Origin: Methylomonas albis
Lineage (GTDB): Bacteria > Pseudomonadota > Gammaproteobacteria > Methylococcales > Methylomonadaceae
DNA length: 64,000 nucleotides
Direction: 5' to 3'
Assembly (NCBI RefSeq): GCF_014850955.1
Contig: NZ_JACXSS010000001.1
Span: 3,720,001-3,784,000, forward strand
Made by a program: the position numbers and the translations under genes. Of this stretch, positions 27,618-36,324 are shown piece by piece. The notes beneath the pieces were generated by a model. That model had not been told where the DNA came from. It saw only the letters and a program-made list of their open reading frames with translations, and did not search any database. Position 1 is the first letter of the stretch, and every line of letters begins with the position of its first letter.

Positions 27618-28154
27618 CTATTCGCTCTCTTCCTCTTGAATCGTGCGGGTCGTCTGCCTGAATTTATTCGGCTTGACGCGTTTGATATTGAGCCGATGCG
27701 GACCTATAGCCACTTCCGTCAACAATTGAAAAATATCGGCCGGCATCCCATCCGGCAACTCTACCAACGTATGCGTATCGCGAATGTCGATCCGCCCGAT
27801 GCGTTTTTTGTCAACGCCGGACTCTTCGATCAACACCGCTTGAATATCTTCGCGGCTAATCTGATGCTGACTACCAACAGCCAAACGATAACGCACCATT
27901 TTGAAGCCAGGATGCGAACCACGACTCTGCGGCAGGGGCACCAACAACTTGGGCTGTTGTTTCAGTGCGGGATACAAGTTTGGCTGACTCAAATAAACCA
28001 AGGCCGCAGCGCAACTGAGTAGATCAATATCCAATTCGGCGGCGGTACGTTGAATCAAATCGCGTTGCATCGCCAAATCTTCTTCTATGACGATGCGCTG
28101 CAAACGTCTTTTAAACTTGTCTTCCTTACGACTTTCGACAGAGAAAGCGTTCAT
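27618..28154 (-). CDS. Free-standing DbpA/DeaD C-terminal RNA-binding domain protein
   Basis: 178 residues. The part from about residue 80 to 165 (GFKMVRYRLAVGSQHQ, then KKRIGRIDIRDTHTLVELPD and LNIKRVKPN) matches the RRM-like RNA-binding domain found at the C-terminus of DEAD-box helicases DeaD and DbpA. The N-terminal part (residues 15-60, AMQRDLIQRTAAELDID-LLSCAAALVYLSQP) resembles the helical linker that precedes this domain in DeaD. No helicase motifs exist here or in adjacent frames, so it is a stand-alone domain rather than a frameshifted helicase. It lies 6 bases after surA and is probably co-transcribed with lptD-surA. Confidence 0.8.
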   Translation of the reverse strand: MNAFSVESRKEDKFKRRLQRIVIEEDLAMQRDLIQRTAAELDIDLLSCAAALVYLSQPNLYPALKQQPKLLVPLPQSRGSHPGFKMVRYRLAVGSQHQISREDIQAVLIEESGVDKKRIGRIDIRDTHTLVELPDGMPADIFQLLTEVAIGPHRLNIKRVKPNKFRQTTRTIQEEESE

Positions 28155-28160
28155 ATTCCC

Positions 28161-29447
28161 TTACAGTCGATCCAGATCGATTTCCACGAACGCCTCATCG
28201 CGTAAACGTCGCAACCATAATTCGGTTTCTTCCTCGATTTTACGCTTGCGGATTTCCTCGCGAATCTTGTCTTTTTTGAATTGTTCGCTATTGTCCTGGT
28301 TTTCACGGCCCAACACTTGGATCATATGCCAACCGAACTGGGTTTGCACCGGCTGACTAATCTCGTTAATCGCCAGTTTGTTCATCGCCTCTTCAAATGG
28401 CGGCACCAACGCCCCCGGACTTACCCAATCCAGCGAGCCCCCGTTAATCGCGGAACCTTTGTCGTCGGAATGCGCGCGCGCCAAGTTGGCAAAATCGTCA
28501 CCGTCGCTGATCCTGTCTCTAAGCGCCAGCAAGCGTTTTTTCGCTTCTGCATCGTCCACTAACTCATTAGTCTTTATCAGAATATGTCTGACCTTGGTTT
28601 TAGTAACAATATGCTGCCCGGCGCCCTCGGTTTCCAGCATTTTAATGATGTGAAAACCGCTAGGACTACGGATCACTTCGGACACATCACCTTGACTCAT
28701 CGTCGTGACCAGTTCCGAGAACAGGGACGGAATCTGCCCGATACTGCGCCAACCCAAGTCGCCACCCTTCAAGGCATTATCGTCGTCGGAGACACTGACC
28801 GCGACTTGTTTAAAATCTTTTCCTCCGCGTAAATCGGCGATGACTTGGTCGGCTTTGTCCTTGGCCTTTTGAATCGCCGTAGCCGAAGCCGCTTCCGACA
28901 CCGCGATCAGAATATGCCCTAAATGATATTGGGAGTTGCTCAGGCCGGCTTTGCTTTGGGTTTCCATATAATGCAGCACTTCGGCATCGGTGACCTTCAC
29001 CCGCGAACCGATCTCGCGACCACGCAACTGGTTAATGATGATTTCGTTGCGCAGATTATCCTCGAACGCTTTGTATTCCATGCCTTGCTTGGACAGTTCC
29101 TGACGAAAGCTCTCCACCGACAAGCCATTGCGACTGGCAATATCGGCCACCGAGGCGCTGAGCATTTCATCACTGACTTGCACACCCGACTTAGCAGCCA
29201 ATTGCCTTTGTAGCTTATCGACCACCATCCGCTCCAACACCTGTTTCCGCAATACGAATTCGGGCGGCATCGTCACGTTGTTACTGCTCAATTTGTTGGT
29301 GATCACGGCAACTTCGTTATTGAGTTCGCGTTCCAGCACCACATCCTCTTCGACCACCGCCACTATCCGGTCCAATACTTGGGCCTGACCAGGAGCGATG
29401 TATACACCCAGTAGCAAACAGAAAATCACTAACCATTTTTTTATCAT
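28161..29447 (-). CDS. surA: Periplasmic chaperone / peptidyl-prolyl isomerase SurA
   Basis: Periplasmic chaperone for outer-membrane proteins including LptD. ATG 29447 gives 428 residues, the length of the E. coli protein, with the signal peptide IKKWLVIFCLLLGVYIA ending near AQA. The chaperone core begins LDRIVAVVEEDVVLERELNNEV; two parvulin domains follow (about 170-275 with HLGHILIAVSE and SGFHIIKMLE; about 285-385 with VRHILIKT and FGWHMIQVLG); the C-terminal helix closes the chaperone module. It starts 7 bases after the lptD stop, which makes functional sense because SurA helps deliver LptD to the outer membrane. A TTG at 29462 is a less likely start. Confidence 0.95.
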   Translation of the reverse strand: MIKKWLVIFCLLLGVYIAPGQAQVLDRIVAVVEEDVVLERELNNEVAVITNKLSSNNVTMPPEFVLRKQVLERMVVDKLQRQLAAKSGVQVSDEMLSASVADIASRNGLSVESFRQELSKQGMEYKAFEDNLRNEIIINQLRGREIGSRVKVTDAEVLHYMETQSKAGLSNSQYHLGHILIAVSEAASATAIQKAKDKADQVIADLRGGKDFKQVAVSVSDDDNALKGGDLGWRSIGQIPSLFSELVTTMSQGDVSEVIRSPSGFHIIKMLETEGAGQHIVTKTKVRHILIKTNELVDDAEAKKRLLALRDRISDGDDFANLARAHSDDKGSAINGGSLDWVSPGALVPPFEEAMNKLAINEISQPVQTQFGWHMIQVLGRENQDNSEQFKKDKIREEIRKRKIEEETELWLRRLRDEAFVEIDLDRL

Positions 29448-29454
29448 GCGTTGC

Positions 29455-32283
29455 TTACTCAAAATAGCTGGCTTTGCGATAGCCTTTCAGGTTGGTTTGC
29501 AGAAAGGTATCGACATTATCGCCGAAGCTGGACAGACCTTTCAGTTCCAACTGTACGAAAAACGCGGTTTCCGGCTTGGTGGTTGGATCGATATAGGCCG
29601 TGGTATTGGCACCGTTGATAAAGCGCCTACCCAGAATACGGAAGCGCCAACAACAGTTTTCCTTTTCCAGGCCTATGAAACTTTCCGTGGTTTTGTCGAA
29701 ATTCAAAGAGTACTGCCAGCGTCCGAAGCCATACCATTCGCCGAACAAGGGTAAACGGAACGACACATCGGTTTGAGAAATGGTTTGCAAACTATCCAGT
29801 GGGTTTCGGCGGTAACGATAGCCGAGGTTAAAAATCTGGTTCGGTTGCATATTATATTTTAATGCCACTTGACCGCGGGCAAAGCCGTTAGCTTCCGGGT
29901 CCCACTGAGTTCCCGTCATATAAGACCAGTGCTTGCTGAATTGGCCGCTAAGTTCGCCGACAAAATTAGACGTATTACTGGTCTCGATGGACTGCCCAGG
30001 CATCGTCACCGTTCTGTCCTGGAAATACATAATCTGTCCCAGACTGACTTTTAAAGGTTCCAAACCAGTATTGGAATCGATAAACCGGGAAACAGTCGCC
30101 AGCGTGACCTGATTGGCATCCTGGACCCTATCCCCGCCGGCAAAGCGATTTTCCCGGAACAAGCTGTAAAAATTAGTATCGTACAGAGCGGTATCGAAGA
30201 CCGGAATATTACTTTGATCTTTGCGCGGTATATACAAGTAAAAAGCCTGCGGCTCCAAAGTATGCAGATACTGGGAACCACCGAAGTTAAGGTCTCTTTC
30301 GAAATTCATACCGCTACTAACCGAGAAGATCGGCAAAGTACGGCTGATAGTGCTGGGTTGGCTGGCCAAAGTTTGGTTGCTTAATTGATACTGCGTATAT
30401 TGGCCCGTGATTCTCGGAATGATGTAACCGGCGCTACTTTCCAGCGGCACGCTAAGCGATGGGGCGATATTAAAGCGCTGACCGTTTACCAACTCGGAGT
30501 GGTAGAAGTGGGTAAACTCGTTATTCATTGCCAATGTAACCGGCAAGCCTTCAAACGCATGAGCCAGGTTGAAATTGACGCGAGGCAGCATATCGTATGG
30601 CATTGCCGCATCCGTGATGGTTTTATCCACCGATTGATAATGGTAGGCGCCAACGGATAAACCTACGCCTGTTCCGGCCACGGCCCCACCGTAACTTATC
30701 AATGCGGTACTGGGCAAATAGCTGGTATTTTGGAAACCCAAAGCATTATTTAAGTCGTTGAAATAGGTTTTATCGGACACATAGTTCAAATCCAACAAGG
30801 AACTTAAACCCGGCAACAAGCTGGTTTGGTCTTTCCAGCTTGCCGAGTAACGGGCCTTGTTGACCAATTGATCGTTGGGCATATATTCCGCAGCAAACGT
30901 GCCTCTGGACATATCGGTCAAATAGCGGAATTTATTGCGCAATTGCTCGCCACGCTTACTCATGTAACGCGGGGTAACTATATCGTCGAAGTTGGGGGCG
31001 ATGTTCCAATAAAACGGAACAGACACGTCAAAACCGTTCCGCTGCGTACTACCCCAGGTGGGGGCCAATAGGCCCGACAAGCGGCGATTGTCGGTAGGGA
31101 AGGAAATATACGGTGTGTAGAGCACAGGCACGCCTTTAAACTCCAGCCAAGCATTTTTTGCCGAGCCTTGTCCGCTATCCCGATTAATTTTCATCCGCGA
31201 AGCATGCACGATCCAGTCCTGATTGCCCGGCGCACAACTGGTAAAAGCGGCATCGTTATAACGCGACAAACCTTTGCTCTCGCGATAGACCACTTCGGCG
31301 TTACCGCGAAACGGCGCCTCCGCGACTATAAATTGGGCCTTCCGCAAGCGCGCTTCGTCTTTACCTAGACTCAAGGATGCAGTCTCACTGGAAAACGCCA
31401 TTTGATCTTCGCTGTATAGCACGCTACCTTGCGCATCCAGCGTCTCGGCGACTGTATCGTAACTGGCCTTGTCTGCGATCAAATGCTGATCGGCGCGCAC
31501 CATATCGACGTTACCGGCAAAATTAAGCACTTCGCCATCGAACACTTCCGAAAAGTCAGCGTTTATATCGGTGACAGCCGCGTCGCGAACTTCAGAGGAG
31601 GTGGTCTTGATCTTGCGCTTTTTGCCGCCCCATACTTCACAGCTTTGCCAAGGATCTCTGTCGAATTCGGCGCGTAGGGTTTGAAAGTCCCGTTCTTGCT
31701 TACGATCAAAGGTAGGTGTCAACCAGGATGAACCGGCCGCCTCACTGCTACCGCCATCAGCCACCACATGCGCTTCACCCTTAGGATCGGCACCCATTAG
31801 ATTACAATTCCAACCGTTCTTGTTGTCCTCGGTTTTACATGTCCAACCCGGGACTTTACCCGAGGAGACACTGGCAGTTTCAGTCTTGGGCTCAACTTTT
31901 TCCAGTACCGGTTTTTGATTTTCAGTGACTTTAATCCGCAGCTTTTGCGGTTCAGCCACGGCTTTCTCGGCTACCTTTTCTACCGCGTTGATCTTTTCGA
32001 GTTCTTGCACCGGTTTCACCGCTTGCTGTACTGGCGCCGGGATAACAGGCACGATAGCCGGCGGCTGAGCGATGGTTTCCGGTTGTTTGGGTGCCGATTC
32101 TACGGCGGGACTGGGTTTTATGACTTGCGGCTGGGCCGGCTCAGTACCTGCTGGCGTTTGATTTAGACAGGTCCACTCACCGTTTTTGGTTTGCTCACAA
32201 TTCCACGCCGCATTATTGGCAGCAGAGGCAACGCCCGTAAAAAACAATAATGCTGAAGAAATTGTATAAAACCGATAATTCAT
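29455..32283 (-). CDS. lptD: LPS-assembly protein LptD
   Basis: Outer-membrane barrel that, with LptE, places lipopolysaccharide in the outer leaflet. ATG 32283 starts a good signal peptide (MNYRFYTISSALLFFTGVAS, ending with A at 21), giving 942 residues; an upstream start adds 31 residues with no signal. Order: a Pro/Glu/Lys-rich N-terminal extension (about 30-170) with WNCEQ, WTCLN, WTCKT and WNCNL motifs; the LptA-like jellyroll (about 220-340, with GNVDMVRADQHLIADKA); the barrel (about 350-942) with YTPYISFPTDNRRLSGLL. The extension makes it longer than E. coli LptD (784), similar to Pseudomonas-type proteins. Co-transcribed with surA; divergent from amgK. Confidence 0.94.
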   Translation of the reverse strand: MNYRFYTISSALLFFTGVASAANNAAWNCEQTKNGEWTCLNQTPAGTEPAQPQVIKPSPAVESAPKQPETIAQPPAIVPVIPAPVQQAVKPVQELEKINAVEKVAEKAVAEPQKLRIKVTENQKPVLEKVEPKTETASVSSGKVPGWTCKTEDNKNGWNCNLMGADPKGEAHVVADGGSSEAAGSSWLTPTFDRKQERDFQTLRAEFDRDPWQSCEVWGGKKRKIKTTSSEVRDAAVTDINADFSEVFDGEVLNFAGNVDMVRADQHLIADKASYDTVAETLDAQGSVLYSEDQMAFSSETASLSLGKDEARLRKAQFIVAEAPFRGNAEVVYRESKGLSRYNDAAFTSCAPGNQDWIVHASRMKINRDSGQGSAKNAWLEFKGVPVLYTPYISFPTDNRRLSGLLAPTWGSTQRNGFDVSVPFYWNIAPNFDDIVTPRYMSKRGEQLRNKFRYLTDMSRGTFAAEYMPNDQLVNKARYSASWKDQTSLLPGLSSLLDLNYVSDKTYFNDLNNALGFQNTSYLPSTALISYGGAVAGTGVGLSVGAYHYQSVDKTITDAAMPYDMLPRVNFNLAHAFEGLPVTLAMNNEFTHFYHSELVNGQRFNIAPSLSVPLESSAGYIIPRITGQYTQYQLSNQTLASQPSTISRTLPIFSVSSGMNFERDLNFGGSQYLHTLEPQAFYLYIPRKDQSNIPVFDTALYDTNFYSLFRENRFAGGDRVQDANQVTLATVSRFIDSNTGLEPLKVSLGQIMYFQDRTVTMPGQSIETSNTSNFVGELSGQFSKHWSYMTGTQWDPEANGFARGQVALKYNMQPNQIFNLGYRYRRNPLDSLQTISQTDVSFRLPLFGEWYGFGRWQYSLNFDKTTESFIGLEKENCCWRFRILGRRFINGANTTAYIDPTTKPETAFFVQLELKGLSSFGDNVDTFLQTNLKGYRKASYFE

Positions 32284-32304
32284 GTCTTGGCGAATGCAGC
32301 TAAA

Positions 32305-32351
32305 TTGACTTAGCGGAATGGAAATCGAATAAAATGCTTTCCGGCATTTTA
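32305..32351. promoter_or_regulatory. Candidate overlapping divergent promoters of amgK-murU and lptD-surA
   Basis: The 95 bases between lptD and amgK hold an 8-bp palindrome TAAAATGC (32330-32337) / GCATTTTA (32344-32351). It offers a TAAAAT -10 box on each strand, pointing toward each other and so toward opposite genes. For the plus strand, TTGACT at 32305-32310 is a good -35 box, with a long 19-base spacer. The minus-strand -35 is weaker. The two start sites would overlap, implying mutual interference (inference). Confidence 0.4.
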
Positions 32352-32378
32352 CCTTAGGTTGACCCGCAATTAACAAAA

Positions 32379-33380
32379 ATGTATGTTTCCAGCTTAGACC
32401 GCCGCTTGGCGGAGCTTGTCGATTGGCTAAATAACGACCTCGCGCTTGATATTCAGCAGATTTCCCCGGCCTCCAGTGATGCCAGTTTCAGACGGTATTT
32501 TAGAGTCGAACACCGTGGCGGCAGCCATATTGCTATGGACGCGCCACCGGACAAGGAAAATACCGAGCCGTTCGTGCGCATCGCCGGATTGTTAAAGCCC
32601 ACCGACATTCACGTACCGAACATTTTTTGGCAAAATAGCCGGCAAGGTTTTCTGCTGCTGGAGGATTTAGGCTCTACGAGCTACCTCGACCATCTGCAAA
32701 TGGATAACGCCGAAACGCTTTATCGCCAAGCCTTAGACAGCTTGCTGAAGCTGCAGATCGGCGTCAACACAGACAATTGCGGCCTGCCGGCTTATGACCG
32801 TGCCCTGCTGCTGAGAGAACTGGGTATTTTTTACGAGTGGTTTCTGGAAAAACTACTGGGCATTGCGATTCCCGATACAGTTGCGACACCACTCAACAAC
32901 ATTCTAATCCAGTCAGCGCTTGAGCAACCGCAAGTCTGCGTACACCGCGATTATCACTCCCGAAACCTGATGTTTCTGGAGCACGCCTCGCCGGGCATTA
33001 TCGACTTTCAGGATGCGGTGATAGGTCCAATCAGCTACGATTTGATTTCATTGCTGCGCGACTGTTACATCGCCTGGCCGGAACAGCAGGTCATTAGTTG
33101 GGCGCAGGATTATCACCAACGTCTTTGTGTGGCGGGGCTGCTTCAAGCCGATTTTAATCAATTTAGACGCTGGCTCGACCTGATGGGCATGCAGCGCCAC
33201 CTGAAAGCGGTCGGCATTTTCGCCAGACTGCATCTACGCGACGGAAAGTCCAATTATTTGGCCGACATCCCGCGCACCTTGGCCTACATCTCGACGGTTT
33301 GCGAGCACTATCCGGAGCTGGCCGCGATGCGCCAGTTTCTGCAAGCACAAGTCCTACCGGCTTACCGAGCGTCCGTATGA
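32379..33380 (+). CDS. amgK: N-acetylmuramate/N-acetylglucosamine kinase AmgK
   Basis: Anomeric sugar kinase of the aminoglycoside-phosphotransferase fold; it phosphorylates MurNAc at carbon 1 in the cell-wall recycling route that bypasses de novo UDP-MurNAc synthesis. In 333 residues: the N-terminal SSDASFRRYFRV and the ATP-binding lobe, the LLLEDLGSTSYLD hinge, the catalytic loop VCVHRDYHSRNLMF (near residues 187-200) and the metal-binding IDFQDAVIGPISYDL. The identity rests on the overlapping murU gene downstream and on the divergent lptD-surA operon, the same arrangement as in Pseudomonas. The ribosome-binding site is weak. Confidence 0.88.
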   Translation: MYVSSLDRRLAELVDWLNNDLALDIQQISPASSDASFRRYFRVEHRGGSHIAMDAPPDKENTEPFVRIAGLLKPTDIHVPNIFWQNSRQGFLLLEDLGSTSYLDHLQMDNAETLYRQALDSLLKLQIGVNTDNCGLPAYDRALLLRELGIFYEWFLEKLLGIAIPDTVATPLNNILIQSALEQPQVCVHRDYHSRNLMFLEHASPGIIDFQDAVIGPISYDLISLLRDCYIAWPEQQVISWAQDYHQRLCVAGLLQADFNQFRRWLDLMGMQRHLKAVGIFARLHLRDGKSNYLADIPRTLAYISTVCEHYPELAAMRQFLQAQVLPAYRASV

Positions 33381-34084
33381 AAGCGATGATTTTAGCCGCC
33401 GGACGCGGCGAAAGAATGCGGCCGTTGACCGACTATACCCCTAAACCCTTACTAAAAGCGGCCGGCAAGGCCTTGATCGAATACACCATAGAAAATCTGG
33501 CCGCTGCGGGCTTTGGGGAAATCGTCATCAACATCGCCCATCTAGGCGAACAGATTAAAGATTATTGCGGAAACGGCAAACGCTGGAACGTATCGATTGT
33601 GTATTCTGATGAAGGCGAAACAGCACTGGAAACGGCCGGCGGCATTGCCAAGGCGCTGCCTTTGCTGGGCGACAAACCTTTTCTAGTGCTGAACGCGGAT
33701 ATAGTTTGCGATTATTCCTTAGCCGGTTTGCGGACCAAAGCCATCGACCTCGCTCATCTGGTGATGATAAATAATCCGCCGCATCATCCTGAAGGCGATT
33801 TTTCGCTAAACGCCAGCGGTTTACTGTCGGAACAAGGTTCGAACAAGCTGACCTTCAGCGGTATCGGCGTCTATCACCCCAAGCTGTTTGAAAACATTCC
33901 GGTCGCGCCATTAAAACTTAGACCGGTGTTGAACGCTGCAATGCAACTGCAGCGCATTAGCGGCGAGAAATTTTCGGGCCTGTGGATGGACATAGGCACG
34001 CCGGAACGCCTGCAAACCGTGGGTGCACTGGACAAGCATCATCCACGCGAAACGAGCAGGCATTCCGAGGATGTCGCCAATTAG
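33377..34084 (+). CDS. murU: N-acetylmuramate-1-phosphate uridylyltransferase MurU
   Basis: Nucleotidyltransferase that makes UDP-MurNAc from MurNAc-1-phosphate, completing the AmgK/MurU recycling branch that gives intrinsic fosfomycin tolerance in pseudomonads. ATG 33377 overlaps the amgK stop (ATGA), giving 235 residues. The pyrophosphorylase signature MILAAGRGERMRPLT is at the start, followed by PKPLLKAAGKALIEYTIENL, the metal-binding LNADIVCD (near 108-115) and LWMDIGTPERLQTV near the end. It lacks the long C-terminal left-handed helix of GlmU, as expected for MurU. Its last 4 bases overlap the end of the convergent hemJ. Confidence 0.92.
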   Translation: MKAMILAAGRGERMRPLTDYTPKPLLKAAGKALIEYTIENLAAAGFGEIVINIAHLGEQIKDYCGNGKRWNVSIVYSDEGETALETAGGIAKALPLLGDKPFLVLNADIVCDYSLAGLRTKAIDLAHLVMINNPPHHPEGDFSLNASGLLSEQGSNKLTFSGIGVYHPKLFENIPVAPLKLRPVLNAAMQLQRISGEKFSGLWMDIGTPERLQTVGALDKHHPRETSRHSEDVAN

Positions 34085-34506
34085 AACGGCTTAATAACCG
34101 CTAGCAGCACGATGGCGAATAAAAACAACACCGGAATCTCGTTGATCCAGCGAAAATACACATGCGAATGCTGGTTTCGGTCATACTTAAAATCCAGCAG
34201 CCACTTGCCGCAAAACAGATGGTAAACCACCAGCAAGCCCAATAACGCCAGCTTTAGATGCAGCCAACCGCTAGCGGAATAAAGCATCCAGGCGTAATCG
34301 CCCAACATCCAAACGCCAAAGATAAAGGTGCAAATCATGCCCGGCGTCATGATGCCGTAATAGAGTTTGCGCTCCATCACTTTGAAGCGCTCGTGACTAA
34401 TACTGTCGTCGCTCATCGCGTGATAAACAAATAGCCTGGGCAAATAAAACAAACCCGCAAACCAGGTCACCATAAAAATCAAATGTAGGGCTTTTAACCA
34501 GAGCAT
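34081..34506 (-). CDS. hemJ: Protoporphyrinogen IX oxidase HemJ
   Basis: 141-residue inner-membrane protein of the HemJ family (UPF0093), which oxidises protoporphyrinogen IX in haem synthesis where HemG and HemY are absent. Visible: KALHLIFMVTWFAGLFYLPRLFVYH in the first helix with the conserved His (residue 8) and W-F-A-G, YYGIMTPGMICTFIFGVWML, WLHLKLALLGLLVVYHLFCG, and the last helix with INEIPVLFLFAIVLLAVIKPF. The conserved His and the KLxLLxLLxxYH segment are intact. It converges on murU and is followed upstream by the DUF4124 gene with 19 bases between them, possibly an operon. Confidence 0.93.
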   Translation of the reverse strand: MLWLKALHLIFMVTWFAGLFYLPRLFVYHAMSDDSISHERFKVMERKLYYGIMTPGMICTFIFGVWMLGDYAWMLYSASGWLHLKLALLGLLVVYHLFCGKWLLDFKYDRNQHSHVYFRWINEIPVLFLFAIVLLAVIKPF

Positions 34507-34525
34507 GATGATCCCGAGAGATTAG

Positions 34526-34978
34526 CTAACGTAAAATTTGGGTAGTCACCGGTGCAGGCATGACGGGCAAGGCGGTGGGAGGGGCGACAATCATGACCCG
34601 ATTATTGTTTTGCTGCGCCTGTCTTTCCAAGGCTGCCGCTTGGCGTTGCTCCGCTTCAACTTGCTGCTGCTGTGCAATCGCGCTTTGTTTTAGGGCATTC
34701 GTCGATTCGGTTTGATTTTTCAACATCGCATCGCGTCTTTCCGCTTCCTGCCTGGCTACTTTGGCGGCGTCCTGTTCGCTTTCTAAGGCTTGTAGCCTAG
34801 CCTTGGCTGCAGACTCTTGCCCTTCATTGGCTTGAATGTCCAACTGCACGGCTTTATCACTCGTTTGGCAAGGCTTGGCTTGATAAACAGTTTTACTGTC
34901 CTTACCAATACATTTAAATATTTCGGCACTGGCCGAGTGATAACTCAGAACCATCGCTATCAAAATCAACCCCCTCAT
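34526..34978 (-). CDS. DUF4124-domain periplasmic protein
   Basis: 150 residues with signal peptide MRGLILIAMVLSYHSASA. The mature N-terminus EIFKCIGKDSKTVYQAKPCQ is the DUF4124 domain with its two Cys, usually disulphide-bonded in the periplasm. A long Gln/Ala/Glu-rich helix (about 55-115, probably coiled coil) and a Pro-rich tail (APPTALPVMPAPVTTQI) follow. Function unknown. ATG 34978 is preceded by GCGAGGTG at the right distance, so it is preferred over the TTG at 34993. Confidence 0.82.
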   Translation of the reverse strand: MRGLILIAMVLSYHSASAEIFKCIGKDSKTVYQAKPCQTSDKAVQLDIQANEGQESAAKARLQALESEQDAAKVARQEAERRDAMLKNQTESTNALKQSAIAQQQQVEAEQRQAAALERQAQQNNNRVMIVAPPTALPVMPAPVTTQILR

Positions 34979-35103
34979 CGCACACCTCGCCAAAACGCCA
35001 TTTGCTCAGCACAGTTTAGGGTAAAAACCCGGCCTGTTTTCAATAGTTCGGAAAAATCCTCTCCCCAAAGCTGGACACGCAATTTCCATAATGGCCAAAC
35101 TGT

Positions 35104-35472
35104 TTAGGCACCCAGGTCTTCATCGGTTATTTCCGCTAACGCGTCGCGATGTTCACGACGAATTAGTATCAAATTTCTGGCATAAACAAAAGTGCCTGGT
35201 AATTGACCCAGGATAATCACCGGATCAACTCGGTGAATCCCATAAGCCAACACGATAACGCCGCCCGACAAACTGAAGTACCAAAAACTGACCGGAATCA
35301 TGCTTTTCTGGTGGCGTTCGCTATGAATCCATTGCACGATAAAACGCATCATAAACAGAGTCTGTCCCACCAGGCCAATACTGAGCCAAATAATGTCGTT
35401 CGAGTCCATCCCGGACAAATGGTGCTGCCATTTTTCCAAAAGATGGGTAAAGAAATAAACAACGCTATCCAT
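35104..35472 (-). CDS. Lipid-A-disaccharide synthase N-terminal-like (LAB_N) membrane protein
   Basis: 122 residues with three membrane helices: NDIIWLSIGLVGQTLFMMRFIVQW (near 23-46), VSFWYFSLSGGVIVLAYGIHR (near 60-80) and the PVIILGQLPGTFVYARNLILI segment. This is the LAB_N domain, found alone or fused to LpxB; alone it is usually next to glycosyltransferases acting on lipid-linked sugars. ATG 35472 is preceded by a strong CAGGAG. Fifty bases separate it from the GT2 gene upstream, and the ArnT-like gene precedes that, so the three probably form one unit. Confidence 0.85.
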   Translation of the reverse strand: MDSVVYFFTHLLEKWQHHLSGMDSNDIIWLSIGLVGQTLFMMRFIVQWIHSERHQKSMIPVSFWYFSLSGGVIVLAYGIHRVDPVIILGQLPGTFVYARNLILIRREHRDALAEITDEDLGA

Positions 35473-35522
35473 GCACGAGACTCCTGAAAATGAGGGCGAT
35501 ACGGATGAGTTGAGCCTGCTGA

Positions 35523-36248
35523 TCAACCACGACCGACCTCACTAACGACGGGCAGACTATGGCGTTTTTTCAACCAAACCACGCCTAGCAAGTCGACGAT
35601 ACCGACCAACGCCCTATCCAGTGTACCGTATTTAGACTGTCCGAAATTTCTGGGTCTATGATTCACCTTCACGGAAATGACATGCCCGCCAGCCATCCTG
35701 ATTAAAGCCGGCAAGAAACGATGAATATGATCGAAATACGGCAAAGCCAAAAACTTATCCCGCAGGAATAACTTCAACCCGCAACCGGTATCCGGGGTAG
35801 CGTCATGCAAAATTGACTGCCGAACGGCGTTGGCAAATTTGGAGGAAAACTTCCGCCAGCCAGTGTCGTTGCGCTGATGACGAAAGCCGGCCAGCATCCA
35901 CAATTGGCTGTCTTGCTGTTCGTGCCAGGCCGCGACCAAGCTGGGAATATCAGCCGGATCATTCTGACCGTCGCCGTCCAAGGTAGCGATCCACGGATAC
36001 CGAGCCGCAGAAACGCCGGTATGCACCGCGCGGCTTTGTCCGCAACTACGTTGGTGTGTCAACACTCGCAAGGTCGGATATTGCTGCATTGCGCGTTGTA
36101 GCTTAACGCTGGTATCGTCGGTGCTACCGTCGTCGACAAAAATCATTTCATAGGCTTCCCGATCGCCCAGAGCACGATGAATTTCCTCGATCAGCAATTC
36201 GACATTGTCCGTTTCATTGTGAACGGGGACTACTACAGAAATCTTCAT
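35523..36248 (-). CDS. Family 2 glycosyltransferase (polyprenyl-phosphate sugar transferase type)
   Basis: 241-residue GT-A fold enzyme resembling dolichol-phosphate mannose synthase and ArnC-like proteins. The N-terminal VVVPVHNETDNVELLIEEI, the nucleotide-sugar/metal motif FVDDGSTDDTS (near residues 38-48), LDGDGQNDPADIPSL (near 93-107) and the TGCGLKLF acceptor segment are all present. No C-terminal membrane helices are visible (they occur in ArnC), so it may rely on the adjacent LAB_N protein for membrane attachment (inference). It likely loads a sugar onto undecaprenyl phosphate. Confidence 0.85.
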   Translation of the reverse strand: MKISVVVPVHNETDNVELLIEEIHRALGDREAYEMIFVDDGSTDDTSVKLQRAMQQYPTLRVLTHQRSCGQSRAVHTGVSAARYPWIATLDGDGQNDPADIPSLVAAWHEQQDSQLWMLAGFRHQRNDTGWRKFSSKFANAVRQSILHDATPDTGCGLKLFLRDKFLALPYFDHIHRFLPALIRMAGGHVISVKVNHRPRNFGQSKYGTLDRALVGIVDLLGVVWLKKRHSLPVVSEVGRG

Positions 36249-36324
36249 ATCTTGTTGAAAGCTTAAAAAGTTGTGAATTGTATCAAACGCTTATATCAAA
36301 ATAAGAATTTTGTACGCGTTTGAA

